DNA of 8,441 nucleotides from an uncultured Ardenticatenia bacterium (GTDB lineage Bacteria > Chloroflexota > Anaerolineae > Promineifilales > Promineifilaceae), in the NCBI GenBank assembly GCA_937858165.1, contig CALLZA010000559.1, positions 1-8,441 of the forward strand. Direction: 5' to 3'. The notes beneath the pieces are model-generated. The model saw only the letters and a program-made list of their open reading frames with translations. It was not told the DNA's origin and made no database searches. Both the position numbers and the translations under genes were made by a program. This document shows positions 6,573-8,441 of this stretch, in pieces. Positions within the stretch are counted from its first letter, which is position 1, and each line of letters opens with the position of its first letter.

Positions 6573-6596
6573 CAGAGCGCTCCACTTGATGCTCTG
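6573..6596 (+). promoter_or_regulatory. small hairpin in the HMG-CoA reductase leader
   Basis: CAGAGC (6573-6578) and GCTCTG (6591-6596) form a perfect 6-bp stem with a 12-nt loop. It lies in the 161-bp spacer (6483-6643), which is clearly richer in A and T than the flanking genes. The spacer also holds a weak promoter-like pair, TTGGTC (6511-6516) and TAAACT (6535-6540), 18 nt apart. There is no T-run after the stem, so it is not an intrinsic terminator. Regulatory function is only a possibility. Confidence 0.25.
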
Positions 6597-6598
6597 AA

Positions 6599-6633
6599 CT
6601 CGTCACTCGTCACTCTTAACTCGTCACTTCATA
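6599..6633 (+). repeat. imperfect 7-nt tandem repeat before the HMG-CoA reductase gene
   Basis: Five consecutive heptamers read CTCGTCA, CTCGTCA, CTCTTAA, CTCGTCA, CTTCATA. Three are identical and two diverged. The last unit touches the Shine-Dalgarno AGGAGG (6633-6638). As transcribed, the tract is pyrimidine-rich and should be mostly unstructured, which might help ribosome loading. It could also be a slippage-prone simple repeat. The copy number here comes from a single assembled sequence. Confidence 0.65.
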
Positions 6634-6643
6634 GGAGGCAGTC

Positions 6644-8188
6644 ATGGCATTGGCGATCCCCAGCATGTTGCTGAAGCAGTTGCACACCAACGGCAGTCTG
6701 CGCAACACCGACGACGGCGTCCAGTTCTCGGTCAAGAACCGGCTCAGCGACGCGACCTTCACTGGCCTGACCGGCCTCAAGTTCGACGGCTACGAAGTGC
6801 CGGCCGACTCCATCTTCGTTCGGCTGGAAGACGGCACGACGCTGACCCCAGGCCAGTTGGCCACCCAGCCCATTGATTTTCCGTTGCGCCGCACGTTGGA
6901 GATCGTCGCCGCCATCGACCCGCTGCCCATCGGCAAGCACGAGATCGAAGTGCGCTTCGAGTCGCAGCAGTTCGGCAAGCTGAAGCTGAAGGTCGATGAC
7001 GCCATCACCGAGGAGCGGCCGAAGACCATCCACATCCCCCGCGACAAGACCGACGACTACAGCGACAGCGCCATCAAGGCCCGCCAGCGCTTCGTCGAGG
7101 AGCAGACCGGGGCCAAGCTGGAGCACACCGCCCAATACTCCTTCGACCCCCACATCGTCGCCGGCAACGCCGAGCACTTCACCGGCGTAGCCCAGATTCC
7201 GCTCGGTTTCGCCGGGCCGATCACCATCAATGGTGAGCACGCTCAGGGCGACTTCTTTGTCCCAATGGCCACGACCGAGGGCACGCTCATCGCCAGCTAC
7301 AACCGGGGCATGAAGATCCTCAACCTGTCCGGCGGCGTCACCTGCACCGTCATCGGCGACTCGATGCAGCGCGCGCCGGTGTTTGTCTTTGACAACGCCC
7401 GCGAGGCCAGCCGCTTCGTGCGCTGGGTAGAGGCCAACATCGCCGAGGTGCGCGAACACGCCGAGGCGACCTCCAGCGTGGCTAAGCTCCAGTACATCGA
7501 CTACTACCTGGCCAGCAAGCTGGCCTACTTGCGCTTCAACTTCAGCACCGGCGACGCCGCCGGGCAGAACATGGTCGGCCGGGCGACCTTCGCCGCCTGT
7601 AGCTGGATTCTCGACCACTACCCCAACGTCCGCCACTTCTACCTGGAGTCGAACCTGGCCACCGACAAGAAGGCCAGTCAGGTCAACGTGATGCACACCC
7701 GCGGCAAGCGGGTCGTCGCCGAAGCCACGGTCAAGCGGGATGTGTTGATCCAGCACATGCGCGTCAAGCCGGAGCAGCTTTTCTACCATTACAACGTGGC
7801 CAACATCGGGACGATCCTCTCCGGCGCCAACAACAACGGCGCACACTCCGCCAACGGCATCACCGCCCTCTTCATCGCCACCGGGCAGGATGTCGCCAAC
7901 GTCTCCGAATCGTCGGCGGGCATCATCTACACCGAGCTGACGCCGGAGCGCGACCTGTACATCTCGATCACGATCCCGTCGTTGATCGTGGCGACCTATG
8001 GCGGCGGCACCGGGCTGGCGACGCAGCGCGAATGTCTGGAACTGCTCGGCTGCTGGGGGCGCGGCAAGGTGAACAAGCTGGCAGAGATCATCGCCGGCGT
8101 GGTGCTGGCCGGTGAAATCTCGCTGGCGTCGGCCATCTCCTCGTCGGATTGGGTCTCCAGCCACGAGAAGTACGGGCGCAACCGATAA
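6644..8188 (+). CDS. hydroxymethylglutaryl-CoA reductase (class I type) with extra N-terminal domain
   Basis: Catalyses NADPH-dependent reduction of HMG-CoA to mevalonate, the committing step of the mevalonate route to isoprenoids. The catalytic core spans about 140-514. IPLGFAGPITINGEHA (185-200) leads to PMATTEGTL (207-215) with catalytic E212. TGDAAGQNM (302-310) is the cofactor motif, where most relatives have TGDAMGMNM. The rest of the active site is DKK (341-343) with K342, D416 in TGQDVANV, GGGT (453-456) and H507 in the C-terminal SSHEKYGRNR, equivalent to the SH-x4-NR tail of class I enzymes. No membrane helix is present, so it is soluble, as in archaea. Residues 1-125 form an additional, probably beta-rich domain not found in standard enzymes. 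AGGAGG (6633-6638) 5 nt before the ATG gives the strongest ribosome site in the window. The gene is complete and ends 73 nt before the library boundary. Confidence 0.95.
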   Translation: MALAIPSMLLKQLHTNGSLRNTDDGVQFSVKNRLSDATFTGLTGLKFDGYEVPADSIFVRLEDGTTLTPGQLATQPIDFPLRRTLEIVAAIDPLPIGKHEIEVRFESQQFGKLKLKVDDAITEERPKTIHIPRDKTDDYSDSAIKARQRFVEEQTGAKLEHTAQYSFDPHIVAGNAEHFTGVAQIPLGFAGPITINGEHAQGDFFVPMATTEGTLIASYNRGMKILNLSGGVTCTVIGDSMQRAPVFVFDNAREASRFVRWVEANIAEVREHAEATSSVAKLQYIDYYLASKLAYLRFNFSTGDAAGQNMVGRATFAACSWILDHYPNVRHFYLESNLATDKKASQVNVMHTRGKRVVAEATVKRDVLIQHMRVKPEQLFYHYNVANIGTILSGANNNGAHSANGITALFIATGQDVANVSESSAGIIYTELTPERDLYISITIPSLIVATYGGGTGLATQRECLELLGCWGRGKVNKLAEIIAGVVLAGEISLASAISSSDWVSSHEKYGRNR

Positions 8189-8190
8189 AA

Positions 8191-8249
8191 GCGCTGTAAA
8201 GGCTGAATTGGGGCGTGCGTCGCACTGGTCAGCGCCTTTTGGTTGGCGC
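8191..8249 (+). terminator. weak terminator-like structures after HMG-CoA reductase
   Basis: GCGCTG (8191-8196) can pair with CAGCGC (8230-8235), which is followed by C and TTTT (8237-8240), across a 33-nt loop with an inner GTGC/GCAC stem. Alternatively GCGCC (8232-8236) pairs with GGCGC (8245-8249) around TTTTGGTT. The two are mutually exclusive and neither has a long T-run. The location 2-60 nt after the stop codon suits a transcript end, but the call is weak. Confidence 0.3.
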
Positions 8250-8261
8250 ACGACCGTTTGA

Positions 8262-8331
8262 CTGTCTCTTATACACATCTGACGCTGCCGACGAGCGATC
8301 TAGTGTAGCTCTCGGGGGTCCCCGTATCATT
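8262..8331 (-). other. Nextera Read 1 + i5 index + P5 adapter, reverse complement (artifact)
   Basis: Positions 8262-8280 are the reverse complement of the Tn5 mosaic end, and 8281-8294 and 8295-8302 those of the Read 1 adapter and index TAGATCGC. Positions 8303-8331 are P5 with three mismatches. The mismatches lie only in the outermost part, as expected for falling base quality late in a read. The same index is present at the left end. Genomic sequence stops at 8261. Confidence 0.98.
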
Positions 8332-8441
8332 AAAAAAAAAAATATAACAAAAAACACACAAACAAACAACACGAGCAAAGAATAAAAACATATAATAGAA
8401 ATCTACAGAAAGAAAAACACAAGAGAACCGCGAGACCAACG
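8332..8441. other. A-rich non-genomic noise outside the right adapter
   Basis: The sequence begins with a run of A directly after the outer end of P5 and continues as A-dominated low-complexity bases with almost no coding character. This is what sequencers emit after the template ends. It mirrors the T8 at 144-151 on the other side. No gene or signal is supported; it should be trimmed. Confidence 0.9.

Noticed and set aside
222..8261. Search for tRNA, rRNA, CRISPR arrays, riboswitches and phage or defence genes
   Set aside because: No cloverleaf, ribosomal segment, spaced direct-repeat array or defence-type domain was recognised by eye in the genomic part.
6629..8278. 549-residue minus-strand frame antisense to HMG-CoA reductase
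   Set aside because: It starts inside the adapter (MCIRDS) and mirrors a gene with complete catalytic motifs. Long antisense frames are expected in GC-rich DNA.
152..8331. 70-bp terminal inverted repeats suggesting a transposon or circular element
   Set aside because: The repeats are the Nextera/P5 adapter with index, and no transposase or replication gene lies between them.

Overview
The window is an adapter-flanked contig. About 8.04 kb of genomic DNA (222-8261) sits between two copies of the same Illumina/Nextera i5-side adapter (152-221 forward, 8262-8331 reverse-complemented). Outside each adapter lies a homopolymer (T8 at 144-151, A-run from 8332) and then non-genomic noise (1-151, 8332-8441). 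The 70-bp inverted copies look like the ends of a mobile element but come from library preparation. Reading frames that cross them carry false peptides.

The insert is GC-rich and tightly packed. The gene mix is an ERMP1-like membrane M28 peptidase, DinB/ClbS-type four-helix proteins, a class I HMG-CoA reductase and short simple-repeat spacers. It suggests an uncultured bacterium, most likely Chloroflexota (Anaerolineae/Caldilineae-like). That assignment is inferred from gene style and was not tested by a search. No rRNA, tRNA, CRISPR array, transposase or phage gene is visible.

Layout: an EamA/DMT-family permease on the minus strand (222-1011) loses its C-terminus at the library boundary. 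A 288-bp divergent spacer holds a plausible promoter for each direction and a strong leader hairpin. Six plus-strand genes follow: an SDR oxidoreductase (1300-2031), a DinB-family protein (2153-2611), a class I SAM methyltransferase (2636-3424), a second DinB/ClbS-DfsB-like protein (3469-3978), an 823-residue membrane-anchored M28 metallopeptidase (4011-6482) and HMG-CoA reductase (6644-8188).

The DinB, methyltransferase, DinB and M28 genes are separated by only 24, 44 and 32 nt, so they are probably co-transcribed. A 121-bp spacer with a long inverted repeat separates them from the SDR gene. A 161-bp, less GC-rich spacer with a 7-nt tandem repeat and a near-perfect Shine-Dalgarno precedes HMG-CoA reductase, which probably has its own control. 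HMG-CoA reductase implies a mevalonate route to isoprenoids. The DinB/methyltransferase cluster may serve small-molecule modification or detoxification, but no substrate can be read from the sequence.

I found no convincing new defence or mobile system. The most interesting biology is the ERMP1/Pff1-type architecture of the bacterial M28 protein, the extra N-terminal domain on HMG-CoA reductase and the DinB-methyltransferase-DinB cluster.
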